A DNA stretch of 32,811 nt from positions 1 to 32,811 of the forward strand of contig JANQSF010000126.1 of the NCBI GenBank assembly GCA_028284155.1. Direction: 5' to 3'. A model generated the notes under the pieces. The model was not told the DNA's origin. It did no database searches and was given only the letters and a program-made list of their open reading frames with translations. Every line of letters starts with the position of its first letter. Within the stretch, counting starts at the first letter, position 1. Shown piece after piece: positions 7,833 through 16,583 of the stretch. The DNA is from Phycisphaeraceae bacterium (lineage in GTDB: Bacteria > Planctomycetota > Phycisphaerae > Phycisphaerales > Phycisphaeraceae). The translations under genes were made by a program, and so were the position numbers.

Positions 7833-7861
7833 GCCCGCGTCGTGGGCCGATTCACGCGGGC
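7833..7861 (+). terminator. Stem-loop after the aldo/keto reductase
   Basis: GCCCGCGT pairs perfectly with ACGCGGGC across a 13-base loop, 24 bases past the stop codon. There is no T tract, so it may act as an RNA 3'-end stabiliser or a weak terminator. Confidence 0.5.
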
Positions 7862-7959
7862 CTGAGACCAAAATCGTGACAAAGGCACTGTCGCATCGGT
7901 TTTCCCCTGAGTGACAAACGCCGAAGCGCCGCTTTTTTCCAGGATTCGGCCGTTACCCA

Positions 7960-7988
7960 TTGCCTCGCCGTCTGGCTTGGGGTATATT
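7960..7988 (+). promoter_or_regulatory. Sigma70-like promoter for the PEP-CTERM protein gene
   Basis: TTGCCT (7960-7965) and TATATT (7983-7988) are separated by exactly 17 bases, about 195 bp upstream of the gene start at 8184. It is the best-looking promoter in the window. The long leader that follows includes a purine-rich segment but no recognised riboswitch. Confidence 0.55.
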
Positions 7989-8183
7989 CGGATGGCTCCT
8001 GAGATCTTTTCGGATCGCAGGGGGGCGCGGCGACGAGGATGAAGATGGGTTGGGAGAGTGTTCCACCCCCTTCGTTTTGAGTGCTGAACGCAGCGCGCGG
8101 AAATGAGACACGCGGTCATAGCGTCGCTATGGCCGTGTTGGTGCGTTTTGAGATCGACTGACCTAATCCGTAGGAGATGCGAC

Positions 8184-10001
8184 ATGCAACGGTTTTCTTG
8201 GCTTCCTTTCCTGGCGGTCCTCGCGATCGTCTTGTCAGACACCGGCCAGGCGCTCGCCGCATACAGCGACGAAGTGACCGCTGACAACCCGGTCGTGTGG
8301 TACCGGTTCGACGAAGGTTCGGGCAGCATTGCCAGTTCCGGCTCAGCCGCGGGCTTCACAGCCGATCCCATCAACGGCGGCGCGCTCACGTACAGCGTGC
8401 CGAGCGCGTTCCCCGGTCTGGGCACGGCGGTCGACCTCGGACCGGCTAGCGGACAAGGGCACTTCCAGATCCCCGGCAACTCGGTGAATTACGGCACGTA
8501 TCTCAGCCCAGGTCTGGGCGGGGCGCCCGCCAGTGCGAGCCTCGAGTTCTGGATCAACACGACCGAAGGCGGCAGCGGCGGCGGCGGCGGTTGGAACAAC
8601 CCGTCGCTGATGGGTGACGACAATGGCGGCTGCTGCGGCGGCGGCGGCAGCGACCAGTGGTGGGGCGTCATGGCCAACGGTGGCATCGGCGTCAACACAC
8701 AGAACAACCCGATCAACGTCCTGTCGTCACCGATCAACGACGGCAACTGGCACCACATCGTCCTGAACCGAACGGGCACGAACGTCGACGTGTATGTCGA
8801 CGGTGCCTTGAACGCGTCCGGCGCGATCGCCAACGCCAACAACACGTTTAACAGACTGGGTCAGTCCGACGCCGGCGCGAACGGCCACCTGCCGGCCATC
8901 GTGGACGAGGTCGCCATCTACGACTCGGCGTTGTCGCCGGCCCGTATCGCCGCGCACTTCGCGGCCGCGCAGACGATTCGGCCGGAAGGTCGCGTGTTTG
9001 TCAACGGTGGCCCTCCCGGAGGCAAGGGCAAGGTGGGAGGCGCTGCCTTCGAGTTTGATACCGAAGCCGGCATGGGAACGGGCACCCCCGTGAGCTGGAA
9101 GGTCGAGGCCTTTCAGGATCAATTCACAGCCGGCCTGCGTACCGAGTGGTACCACAATGCGGGTACGGACTCGATCGCGGGGGCGCTGAACGTCGTTGCG
9201 AACAACAGCCCTGATCTCGTGTTCACCTACAACCGCCCCGGTCTCGCCTTCAATGGTCCCAACGGCGGCGATGGTGGGTCGAACAACATCAGTGGTGCGA
9301 ATGGCCTGGACGGCTACCCGGATGCGGTGATTAATCAGGGCGGTCTGACCGGTACCAACCGCGTTGTGCATTGGACGGGCGAAGTGTTCATCCCCGAATC
9401 GGGCAACTATCGCTTTGTGGCCGGTACGGACCAGTCGCTGCAAATAACTATCGGCGGCAACATCGTTGTCAATGACGGTTCGTGGACAAATGCGACCGGC
9501 AACAGCCCTGCCAACCAGATTCACGGAGCGAACTTTACCGTTGCTCCCGGCGGCGAGTGGCTGTCATTCGACGCTCTGTTCGCGGAAACCGGTGGCTCGG
9601 ACCACAACGCCCTTTATTGGGATTACGATCAGGTCCTCGGCCTGGGTGGCAACGCCGACTTCCCCGCCGGCAACCCCGGTGACAATGTGCCTTCGCCCCT
9701 CGGCCCGGGCGCACTCATCCCGCTGAGCCAGTTCCGTATCGTCGATTCCGTCCTTGTCGACTCGCTGATGGACACGAGCACGATCGGTGGCCCCAACGGC
9801 AATGAGATCTTCATGGACGATCAGGGCAACATGATCGGCCTGAACGTCGGTGAAGACTATCGCCTGGTCCTGACCATCAACGGTCAGATCATCGACGAGC
9901 AGAACGTGACCGTCGCCCAGATCCCCGAACCCGCGACCGTCGGCCTGCTGCTGATGGGTGCGGCCGGGCTTGGCCTGCGGCGTCGGCGCAGGTGTGCATA
10001 A
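8184..10001 (+). CDS. PEP-CTERM sorting-signal protein with LamG and PA14-like domains
   Basis: A secreted 605-residue protein. A signal peptide covers residues 1-26 (cleavage near ALA-AYSDE). Residues 30-260 look like a LamG/concanavalin A-type carbohydrate-binding fold (VVWYRFDEGSG, ASLEFWINT, WHHIVLNRTGTNVDVYVDG, VDEVAIYDSALSPARIAAHF). Residues 310-485 resemble PA14 (LRTEWYHNAG, GEVFIPESGNYRFVAGTDQS, SFDALFAETGG). The C-terminus is a canonical PEP-CTERM tripartite signal: PEPATVGL, a hydrophobic helix, then RRRRR. Such signals are processed by exosortase, which is not encoded here. The start at 8184 has TAGGAG seven bases upstream and a signal peptide follows, so I prefer it to an ATG at 8103. 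Two Gly-rich loops near residues 128-155 are encoded by GGC runs. The ligand is unknown. Confidence 0.9.
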   Translation: MQRFSWLPFLAVLAIVLSDTGQALAAYSDEVTADNPVVWYRFDEGSGSIASSGSAAGFTADPINGGALTYSVPSAFPGLGTAVDLGPASGQGHFQIPGNSVNYGTYLSPGLGGAPASASLEFWINTTEGGSGGGGGWNNPSLMGDDNGGCCGGGGSDQWWGVMANGGIGVNTQNNPINVLSSPINDGNWHHIVLNRTGTNVDVYVDGALNASGAIANANNTFNRLGQSDAGANGHLPAIVDEVAIYDSALSPARIAAHFAAAQTIRPEGRVFVNGGPPGGKGKVGGAAFEFDTEAGMGTGTPVSWKVEAFQDQFTAGLRTEWYHNAGTDSIAGALNVVANNSPDLVFTYNRPGLAFNGPNGGDGGSNNISGANGLDGYPDAVINQGGLTGTNRVVHWTGEVFIPESGNYRFVAGTDQSLQITIGGNIVVNDGSWTNATGNSPANQIHGANFTVAPGGEWLSFDALFAETGGSDHNALYWDYDQVLGLGGNADFPAGNPGDNVPSPLGPGALIPLSQFRIVDSVLVDSLMDTSTIGGPNGNEIFMDDQGNMIGLNVGEDYRLVLTINGQIIDEQNVTVAQIPEPATVGLLLMGAAGLGLRRRRRCA

Positions 10002-10030
10002 ACGCACATCTGATGCAACCTTTGCAACTC

Positions 10031-10065
10031 AAACGACGACCCACCAACAATGGGTCGTCGTTTTT
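10031..10065 (+). terminator. Rho-independent terminator after the PEP-CTERM gene
   Basis: AAACGACGACCCA pairs with TGGGTCGTCGTTT across a 7-base loop and runs straight into TTTTT. It is 30 bases past the stop codon and is a textbook intrinsic terminator on the plus strand. Confidence 0.95.
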
Positions 10066-10104
10066 CATACAGACCGGCTACGACGCGGCCGATGTTGACC
10101 AGGG

Positions 10105-10122
10105 CCGCTTGCGGCTTAGCGC
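10105..10122. repeat. REP-like 18-mer, copy 1
   Basis: CCGCTTGCGGCTTAGCGC occurs here and identically at 17991-18008. It is partly self-complementary. This copy lies about 100 bp upstream of the PVC heme protein start. Confidence 0.75.
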
Positions 10123-10219
10123 TCCCCACAAACGATCAACAGCCCGACCCGCTCCGTGCATCCTGCACACGTTGCACCTGATCGTTACCCCCACGCACGA
10201 CGTACCAACTGGTAGCAAC

Positions 10220-13129
10220 ATGCGTATTCAAACACACATTGTCGTCGCACTCTTGTGGCTCCTCACGTTCGCTTGGACGGTCGTTCCCGCGAACCCCGCC
10301 CTCGCCCAGCGCGGCGACCGCGGGCAGAAGAATCAGCCCGAGGTCTGGCACAAGTTCAACCTGCCGCCGTCGCCCGTCGTGCCGCCGGACAAGGCGCTGA
10401 GCACCTTCAAGGTCGCGCCGGGTTTCAGGCTGGAACTCGTCGCGGCCGAGCCGTTGGTGGTCGACCCGGTGCAGATCACGTGGGACGCCGACGGGCGGAT
10501 GTGGGCCGTCGAGATGCGCGGCTACATGCCCAACGTGGACGGCACGGGCGAGGACGTGCGCAACGGCCGAATCGTCGTGCTCGAGGATGTCGACGGCGAC
10601 GGCAAGATGGACAAGTCGACCGTGTTTCTGGACAAGCTCCAGATGCCGCGTGCCGTTGCGATCGTCGACGGCGGCGTGCTCGTGGCCGAGCCACCGAACC
10701 TCTGGTTCTGCGTCGACCGCGACGGCGACCTCAAGTGCGACGACAAGACCGCGCTGCTGACCAACTACGCAAGGCAAGGCCCGGTCGAGCACACCGACAA
10801 CGGCCTGCTGCTGAACCTCGACGGCTGGATCTACAACGCCAAGTCGTCGCGGCGGTTCCGCTTCAACCCCGGGAGCACAGGGCGGAAGCCCGGTGCTACG
10901 CACGACGACCCAACACGCCCCGTCGCGAAAGGCGGCGCGCGTCCCGACGCGAAAGCCGGCGCGAGCGACGCGAAGGGGGGGGCACAAGCGACAGTGGACG
11001 AGGCACGGGGCTTCCGCCCTGTGCTTCCCACTCTCACAGTCGATTCGACACGCGGCCGCGGCCAATGGGGCATCGCCCGTGACGACTACGGCCGACTCTA
11101 TTACAACAGCAACTCGAGCTACCTCAGCGCCGACGTCGTCTCAGCCGACCTGTTCGAGCGCAACCCGAACCACGGCGCGTCGTGGGGCGTGGGGCGCGGC
11201 GTCGCGTCGAACCAGGACGTCTGGTCGATCCGCCCGAACCCCGGCATCAACCGCGGCTATCAGGGTCACATGCTCCGCGAGGACGGCCGACAACGGCGCA
11301 CGACCGCGACCTGCGGCCCCGGTATTTATCGCGGCGGCCAGTTCCCCGCTGAATACGTCGGCGACGCGTTCGTGCCCGAGCCGGCCGGCAACGTCGTCGC
11401 GCACTTCCGCATGAAGGTCAACGACAACGGCGAGCTGCGCGGTGAGCACACTGTTTACGACGACCCGAAGTGGGAGAAGCGCGAGTTCATCGCCTGCACC
11501 GACGAGCGGTTCCGCCCCGTCAACTGCGTCACCGGCCCCGACGGCTGCCTCTACATCGTCGACATGTACCGCGGCATCCTGCAACACAAGGTCTACGTCA
11601 CGACGTTCCTGCGCAAGCAGATCCTCGAACGCGGTCTCGACAAACCCGTCGGCCTCGGGCGTATCTACCGCGTCGTGCACGAGGGTTCGCCCAAGCCGGC
11701 CAAGCCGTTGAAGCTGTCGAACGCGACGTCGGCCGAGCTGGTCAAACAACTGTCGCACGCCAACGGTCAGGTGCGCGACACCGCGCAACGCCTGCTCATC
11801 GCCCGCCGCGACGTCACGTCCTTCAAGCCGCTTGCCGGCTTGGCGACTTCCGGCGCGCCCGACGAGTTCGGTGACGCACCCGCGACCGACGCCGCCGACA
11901 CGCACCTCGCCCGCATCCACGCGCTGTGGACGTTGCGCGACACCGGCGCGCTCGACCCCATCACCGTCGAGATGGCCTTACGCGACACGCACCCGCGCGT
12001 CCGCATGGCCGCGATCCAGATGTGTGACCGTGTCCTGCCGCTGACGCCGATCGCGCAGGAACGGCTCGAGGCCGAGGGCGGACTCGCCGCGTCGACGGCC
12101 ACGCTCGCCGTCGCCGCCGGCCGACCCGACAAACTCGACGACGATCAGAAGGCGTTGCTCAACACGCTGTTGGCCATGACGGCCGACAAGGACATCAACG
12201 TCGTCCGCCAACTCGCCTTCACGCTCGGCGACCTGCGCGCCCCCGGTGTCGGCGGCGCGACGCGCACGCTGCTGCTGCAGCACGCCAACGACTCGAGCGT
12301 CCGCGACGCGGTCATCAGCGGTTTGTTCGGCCGGGAGTTGGAGACGTTGCAACGCCTGTTGGCCGACGAAGCCTGGCAGGACAACGCATCCGGCCGCGAC
12401 CGCGTCGTCCGCGCGTTGGCTGAATGCGTCGGCAAGGAGCGCAACCCGCAGCGCGTCGCGCGCATGCTTGACCTCGTCGCTGAGCAGACCGGCAAGCAAT
12501 CGTGGCGGGGCGTCAACATGCTCGACGGCCTGCTCGCCGCCGCCAACCCCGGCCGCGGTCGCAAGCCCAAGCCGATCCACTACGACGATCAACCGCTGGC
12601 CATGCTCAAGCTGTACGATCTGGCCAAGTCGAAATCGTCCGACGCCAAGCCGATCGCGGACCGCGTCGCGAAGCTTAAAGACGTCCTCTCATGGGGCGCG
12701 CTCGCCGCGCCCCCGCCGCCCCCGCCGCCGCCCTTGTCGGCCGCGCACCAGAAACTGTTCGACGAGGGCAAGGCGCTCTACGCCAACACCTGCGCGTCCT
12801 GCCACCTGCCGTCCGGCCTCGGCGAAGAAGGCAAGGCCCCGCCCCTGCTCGACTCGCCCTACCTGCTCGGCCCGCCGTCGCGACTCGTCCGCATCGTCGC
12901 GCAGGGTTTGACCGGCCCCGTCGTCGTGCACGGCCGAACGTACAACCTTGACATGCCGCCGCTCAAGGGTTTCACCGACGCGCAGATCGCCGCGATCCTC
13001 ACCTACGCACGCCGCGAGTGGGACCACGCCGGTTCGCCCATCGACCCGGAAACGGTGTCGCGCATCCGCAAAGAGATCGGCAACCGCGAGACGGCGTGGA
13101 CGGTTAAAGAGCTGATGCTAATCAAGTGA
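10220..13129 (+). CDS. PVC-type membrane dehydrogenase / HEAT / cytochrome c fusion
   Basis: A 969-residue exported protein of the planctomycete-verrucomicrobial heme-binding family (Piru_Ver_Nterm / CxxCH_TIGR02603 type). The signal peptide is residues 1-29 (ends NPALAQ). A beta-propeller follows from about 60 to 530 (FKVAPGFRLELVAAEPL, DPVQITWDADGRMW, VEHTDNGLLLNLDGWIY, GPDGCLYIVDMYRGILQHK) with D-x-D-x-D-G loops at 123-133 and 165-175. HEAT-like helices cover about 560-830. The terminal cytochrome c domain binds heme through C858-A-S-C861-H862, with Met912 (MPPL) the likely second axial ligand. It probably passes electrons from sugar or alcohol oxidation in the periplasm; the substrate is unknown. 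A low-complexity segment at residues 217-270 is a palindromic insertion. ATG 10220 is chosen for the signal peptide; upstream in-frame starts cross the terminator. Confidence 0.9.
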   Translation: MRIQTHIVVALLWLLTFAWTVVPANPALAQRGDRGQKNQPEVWHKFNLPPSPVVPPDKALSTFKVAPGFRLELVAAEPLVVDPVQITWDADGRMWAVEMRGYMPNVDGTGEDVRNGRIVVLEDVDGDGKMDKSTVFLDKLQMPRAVAIVDGGVLVAEPPNLWFCVDRDGDLKCDDKTALLTNYARQGPVEHTDNGLLLNLDGWIYNAKSSRRFRFNPGSTGRKPGATHDDPTRPVAKGGARPDAKAGASDAKGGAQATVDEARGFRPVLPTLTVDSTRGRGQWGIARDDYGRLYYNSNSSYLSADVVSADLFERNPNHGASWGVGRGVASNQDVWSIRPNPGINRGYQGHMLREDGRQRRTTATCGPGIYRGGQFPAEYVGDAFVPEPAGNVVAHFRMKVNDNGELRGEHTVYDDPKWEKREFIACTDERFRPVNCVTGPDGCLYIVDMYRGILQHKVYVTTFLRKQILERGLDKPVGLGRIYRVVHEGSPKPAKPLKLSNATSAELVKQLSHANGQVRDTAQRLLIARRDVTSFKPLAGLATSGAPDEFGDAPATDAADTHLARIHALWTLRDTGALDPITVEMALRDTHPRVRMAAIQMCDRVLPLTPIAQERLEAEGGLAASTATLAVAAGRPDKLDDDQKALLNTLLAMTADKDINVVRQLAFTLGDLRAPGVGGATRTLLLQHANDSSVRDAVISGLFGRELETLQRLLADEAWQDNASGRDRVVRALAECVGKERNPQRVARMLDLVAEQTGKQSWRGVNMLDGLLAAANPGRGRKPKPIHYDDQPLAMLKLYDLAKSKSSDAKPIADRVAKLKDVLSWGALAAPPPPPPPPLSAAHQKLFDEGKALYANTCASCHLPSGLGEEGKAPPLLDSPYLLGPPSRLVRIVAQGLTGPVVVHGRTYNLDMPPLKGFTDAQIAAILTYARREWDHAGSPIDPETVSRIRKEIGNRETAWTVKELMLIK
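10873..11026. repeat. Inverted pair of REP-like hairpins inserted in frame in the heme protein gene
   Basis: The left arm (10874-10897, AGCACAGGGCGGAAGCCCGG then TGCT) folds on itself as AGCAC-x-GGGC-GGAA-GCCC-x-GTGCT. The right arm (11001-11025) is its reverse complement with one or two mismatches. About 100 bases of GC-rich low-complexity DNA lie between. The layout is that of a BIME (two REP units head to head). The insert keeps the reading frame and adds about 50 Gly/Ala/Lys/Arg-rich residues to the propeller. Confidence 0.8.
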
Positions 13130-13179
13130 AGTGCGGAGGGACGACCGCGGTTGACGGAGAACGCAAGGTCCCCGGGGCA

Positions 13180-13737
13180 TCAAGGCTTCTGCGGACGCTG
13201 TCCGATTCGCCCGGTATGCACGCACGCCACGATTGATACGATGACAACCGAGAGGACAAACAGCGCAAGGAACAGGCGGAAGTCGTAGATCGCCGCGATC
13301 GCGAACGAGGAGAAGAGGACCGACGCGAAGAACGTGACGGGCACGATCGCGGGCACGCCGCTGTCAGACTCGACATCCGCATCGCCGGCCTGCTTCCGAC
13401 GCCAGGCTGGACGACGGTTGCTTTGGGCGTGCGTCACGAACATCGCCACGGTCAGCCCGATCAGAATCCCCAGCACGCCGGTCAGCAGAAACAGCCCGAC
13501 AGATACGATCGCACACAAGCCGTACATACTGAGATAGGTCGCCGTTCGACCGTGACGTCTGTATCGGCTGTGGCCGTGAAAGGTCCCTCGGTCGTGCGGA
13601 TCAAATGGTCGGCCACATTCGGGGCAGCTACCGGCCGGCAACCCCCGCAGGTCGTAATCACAAGACCGACAGTACGTGGCCGAGTCCCGCGTCGGGCTCC
13701 GCTCAGCGACCGCCTCGGCCAGTTCGTCGAGTGCCAT
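13180..13737 (-). CDS. Membrane protein with N-terminal YDLRG zinc ribbon
   Basis: A 185-residue protein that starts MALDELAEAVAERS. Residues 23-41 carry C-R-S-C-DYDLRGL-x5-CPEC, a four-cysteine zinc ribbon (C23, C26, C38, C41) of a kind seen repeatedly in Phycisphaerae proteins. Hydrophobic helices follow at about 72-102 (one or two spans), 133-152 and 154-174, separated by a basic loop (SNRRPAWRRKQ). Function is unknown; the ribbon may bind nucleic acid or a protein partner at the inner face of the membrane. The preferred start (13737) drops an 11-residue prefix. It converges on the heme protein gene. Confidence 0.8.
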   Translation of the reverse strand: MALDELAEAVAERSPTRDSATYCRSCDYDLRGLPAGSCPECGRPFDPHDRGTFHGHSRYRRHGRTATYLSMYGLCAIVSVGLFLLTGVLGILIGLTVAMFVTHAQSNRRPAWRRKQAGDADVESDSGVPAIVPVTFFASVLFSSFAIAAIYDFRLFLALFVLSVVIVSIVACVHTGRIGQRPQKP

Positions 13738-13860
13738 GATGCACAAGTGTAGACGGGCCGGCGTTGTCACCGGCGGGGATGCTGCGTTTCAGAATGCCGC
13801 TCTTGCGAGACACGAACGGATGGGTGCCATTACACGTCCGATCGCCTCGTTCTATCTCCG

Positions 13861-13886
13861 ATCCGTGCCATCCGCGTCATCCGCGG
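13861..13886. repeat. GGATGACGC-type repeat just past the FAD oxidoreductase stop
   Basis: On the minus strand the stop codon at 13888 is followed at once by AACCGCGGATGACGCGGATG and a further GGCACGGAT. A related array lies at 16514-16551, downstream of gcvH. Confidence 0.8.
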
Positions 13887-13887
13887 T

Positions 13888-15732
13888 TCACTTGTTCGCC
13901 TTCGCCGCAAACGCCGCGCGGATGAACTCGCCGCGTGTATTTGACGTTGCCGCGGCCGACGCGGGCACGCCCGCTTTGGTCGCCAGTTTAGTCCACCGCC
14001 TGCGCGTCGCGTCGTCGAGTTGGCGGGACAGTTCCGCCACGTGGCCGGGGAAGGCGTGGAAATACTGCCCGACCAGGTGTTTGCCGCGGTCGCCCGGCTT
14101 GGCCGGGGCGGGGTTCAGGCTGTGCAGGCCGCCCAGCCCCGCCCACCACTGCACGGCCTGGAAATCGGGCGAATCCTCGCGCACGTCGCTGATGTAGATC
14201 GTCGCGCAGCCTTGTCTGTGCAGCACGGCCCGGATGTCGGCCGGCTTGACGTCTTGCACGTGCGTGTCGGCCTCGACGGCCAACCGCGCGGCGACGCCGG
14301 CCGCGTCGCCCATCGCGCACCAGATCGGCTCCAGCCGAAGCGCGCAGAAGCCGACGTGCGACGACGACGGCGCGCCGGGCACGAGCAGGTTGGTCACGTG
14401 TTTGGGCAGCAGCACGCCGTACGGGATCTGATAAGGCGGCGCGCGTTTGTAGAACTCGCCCGTGTGTTTGCCGCTGAACCGCGGGCCTTCGTGGTCCGTG
14501 CCGTGGCAGTTCGGCCCGTAGTCGCCCATCGCGACGGCGTCGGATTGGAATCGGCCCCGCGCGTCGTCCTTTTCGTGCGACGTGTCATGTTCGGTAAAGA
14601 CATACCGCCCGACCATCCGCCTCGCCTCGCGCACGTAAAGCTGCAACGGCGCGTGGCCGTTCTCCTGGAACTCGTCCTTGCAGAAACCCCACTGCCTGGC
14701 CTCGTCTTGGAACTTCTTCGGCACGCTCGGGTCGTTTTGCAGGAAGTAGAGCATGCCTATGTTGTGCCGCACATGCTCGTCGAAGATGCGCTGCCGTGTC
14801 ACGCGGTCGCCGTTCGGCCAATCGTTGTTGATCTGCGGCAGCGACAGGCGCACGACGCCGTGCGACACGTCGTTGATGTCGTGCTTGCCGTTGGGCAGGC
14901 GGGGGATCTGCGCTTTGTAGATGCCGCCCGACGGGTAGCAGAAGACCTGTTTGATTCGGCCGGATTTGAGCAACGGGACGAGCGGCGCGTAGTCGTCCGC
15001 CCGGTAGCCCTTCGGCTTGGGCACGGGCACGCGCAGGTCAGGACGTTTGGTCATGACCAGGCGGAAGTTGTAGCCCTGCACCTTGTTGTCTTCGGTCAGC
15101 GGGGCGAGCGGTTCGCCGTACTTCTCGCGGCTCTCACGGCCGACGTGGAACTCAACGCCCGCGGCGGCCATCACGTCCCCCTCGTAACTCGCGTCGATCA
15201 CGACGCGAGCGACGATGCGCCGGTCGTTCCCCCGCGCGTCCGTCAGCGTGACGGATTGGATGTGCCTGCCGCGCTTCTCATTGCCCGCGACGGTCACGCC
15301 CTTGAGCCACTGTTCCGTCAGCACGCGGATCGACTTGTGCTCCGCAAGCATGCGCTGAAAGACCAGCAGGTTGACGTGCGGTTCGCCGTGCGTGCCGCGT
15401 TTCGAGTCCTTGACCTGCTGCGAGCCCGGGCCGAACTTGTCGCGGTAGTACGCTTCGACGCGCTGCGTGAATTGGCGGAACGTGCCGGTGTACCCCTCGA
15501 ACGTGCGGAAGTCGGTGTGCGACAGCCCGTTCGTCGCCAGCCCGCCGATGCGCGACGTCGGTTCGACCAGCAGCACCGACCGCCCCGTCTGCCCCGCCCG
15601 GATCGACGCGGCAATCCCAGCCGGTGTCGCGCCGTAAACAAGCACATCGACCTTGGTTGGCGCGGGGTCGGCCAAGGCGGGTTGCGCGATCCCCCAAAGG
15701 GCGACCGTCACCATCATGAGGATTCGTGCCAT
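13888..15732 (-). CDS. Secreted FAD-dependent oxidoreductase (FAD_oxidored type)
   Basis: A 614-residue flavoprotein with a signal peptide at residues 1-21 (MARILMMVTV to PALA-DP). The dinucleotide fold is at 28-57: VDVLVYGATPAGIAASIRAG with acidic Glu57 for the ribose, then RIGGLATNGLSHTDF. Further family features are RIVARVVIDASYEGDVMAAAGV, a GRESREKYGEPLAPL segment, and near the C-terminus the second FAD contact CALRLEPIWCAMGDAAGVAARLAVE. Members of this family are common in planctomycetes and Bacteroidetes, often near polysaccharide utilisation; the substrate is not known. ATG 15732 is chosen for its GGAG seven bases upstream and the signal peptide. The gene is transcribed after the zinc-ribbon gene upstream of it (start 16391), with a gap of about 110 bp. 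Confidence 0.9.
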   Translation of the reverse strand: MARILMMVTVALWGIAQPALADPAPTKVDVLVYGATPAGIAASIRAGQTGRSVLLVEPTSRIGGLATNGLSHTDFRTFEGYTGTFRQFTQRVEAYYRDKFGPGSQQVKDSKRGTHGEPHVNLLVFQRMLAEHKSIRVLTEQWLKGVTVAGNEKRGRHIQSVTLTDARGNDRRIVARVVIDASYEGDVMAAAGVEFHVGRESREKYGEPLAPLTEDNKVQGYNFRLVMTKRPDLRVPVPKPKGYRADDYAPLVPLLKSGRIKQVFCYPSGGIYKAQIPRLPNGKHDINDVSHGVVRLSLPQINNDWPNGDRVTRQRIFDEHVRHNIGMLYFLQNDPSVPKKFQDEARQWGFCKDEFQENGHAPLQLYVREARRMVGRYVFTEHDTSHEKDDARGRFQSDAVAMGDYGPNCHGTDHEGPRFSGKHTGEFYKRAPPYQIPYGVLLPKHVTNLLVPGAPSSSHVGFCALRLEPIWCAMGDAAGVAARLAVEADTHVQDVKPADIRAVLHRQGCATIYISDVREDSPDFQAVQWWAGLGGLHSLNPAPAKPGDRGKHLVGQYFHAFPGHVAELSRQLDDATRRRWTKLATKAGVPASAAATSNTRGEFIRAAFAAKANK

Positions 15733-15845
15733 TCCGCGTCTCCGGTGAAATACGTTGTGTTGCGGGCCGTCGTGTGACCTGTGCCAACACAACGATACGC
15801 GAAAGCTCGCCGCGACGGCGCGACGGATGAATGCGCGTCGTCTCA

Positions 15846-16391
15846 TCAAGTCGAATCAGTGCCCCGCAACGACACGCCGCATTCCGGACAGGTCGGTTGA
15901 TCGAGGCTGCCGCGCAGGTCGTAGCCGCACGTGCCGCAGATAGGGCCGAGGTTGGGCATTCGGATTCTGATGAGCAAGAACGACAGGGCGAGGGGAGGGA
16001 AGATGTGCACGGCGATGAATGCTAGATAGCTGGTCGAATCCCATACGAAGCTGAAGTCGCTCTCGAAGATGACAATGCGCACGAGAGTCCATATCAGAAC
16101 GAAGCTCAACGGTGCGAGCAACATAGCAACGGCTACCCAACGTAGTCGGAGGCTCGGATGTCGTTGAAACGCGATTCCAACGGACAGGATGCCGCCAGAG
16201 AACGCACAGAGATTCAACAGGAATGACCAGATTGAAATGCCGAAATAGTCCATGAACTCGAGCACGTTCCCGATCGGTAGGCCCATCTCCAATTGCCGTT
16301 GCCAAGCTTGGACGCCGGGAACGTACCAGACATTGATCTGAACGATCGACAGAATGATGATGGCACAGCGCGAAGGGCGATTCATACGCAT
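15846..16391 (-). CDS. Membrane protein with C-terminal YDLRG zinc ribbon
   Basis: A 181-residue protein with about four hydrophobic helices (around 9-28, 53-74, 84-107 and 121-143), then a C-terminal zinc ribbon, C-G-T-C-GYDLRG-x7-CPEC, using C152, C155, C168 and C171. It is the same ribbon as in the protein at 13180-13737, but at the opposite end, so the module is shuffled between membrane proteins. Base composition is less GC-rich than its neighbours, as judged from the sequence. Either of two closely spaced ATGs (16391 or 16385) could start it. Function is not recognised. Confidence 0.78.
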   Translation of the reverse strand: MRMNRPSRCAIIILSIVQINVWYVPGVQAWQRQLEMGLPIGNVLEFMDYFGISIWSFLLNLCAFSGGILSVGIAFQRHPSLRLRWVAVAMLLAPLSFVLIWTLVRIVIFESDFSFVWDSTSYLAFIAVHIFPPLALSFLLIRIRMPNLGPICGTCGYDLRGSLDQPTCPECGVSLRGTDST

Positions 16392-16513
16392 GATTGTAAT
16401 CGCGCGTCGCTATGTAATTGCGGAACGATCCGTGGCATTGGAGATCCAATACCGTGAAACGCTCCGCTCATTCACAGCCACCCACCAGAATCATGCCGGT
16501 GGTGGCCATCCCC

Positions 16514-16551
16514 CCATCCGCGTCATCCGCGTCATCCGCGCAATCTGCGGT
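16514..16551. repeat. GGATGACGC tandem repeat downstream of gcvH
   Basis: Three successive CATCCGCGT/CATCCGCGC units followed by CAATCTGCGGTT. On the minus strand this reads AACCGCAGATTGCGCGGATG and on, matching the sequence after the FAD oxidoreductase stop. It begins about 33 bases past the gcvH stop. Confidence 0.8.
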
Positions 16552-16583
16552 TGTCTTCTTTGACTTGATCTACTGACGAATCG

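Noticed and set aside
8103..8183. Upstream ATG for the PEP-CTERM protein
   Set aside because: It would place 27 residues before an otherwise perfect signal peptide, and the ATG at 8184 has a strong ribosome binding site.
8571..8650. GGC trinucleotide runs as a microsatellite of regulatory interest
   Set aside because: They encode Gly-rich loops in the PEP-CTERM protein and are interrupted; ordinary in a GC-rich genome.
14020..15777. Long plus-strand frame opposite the FAD oxidoreductase
   Set aside because: The translation is Val/Arg/His-rich without motifs, while the minus strand has a clear flavoprotein.
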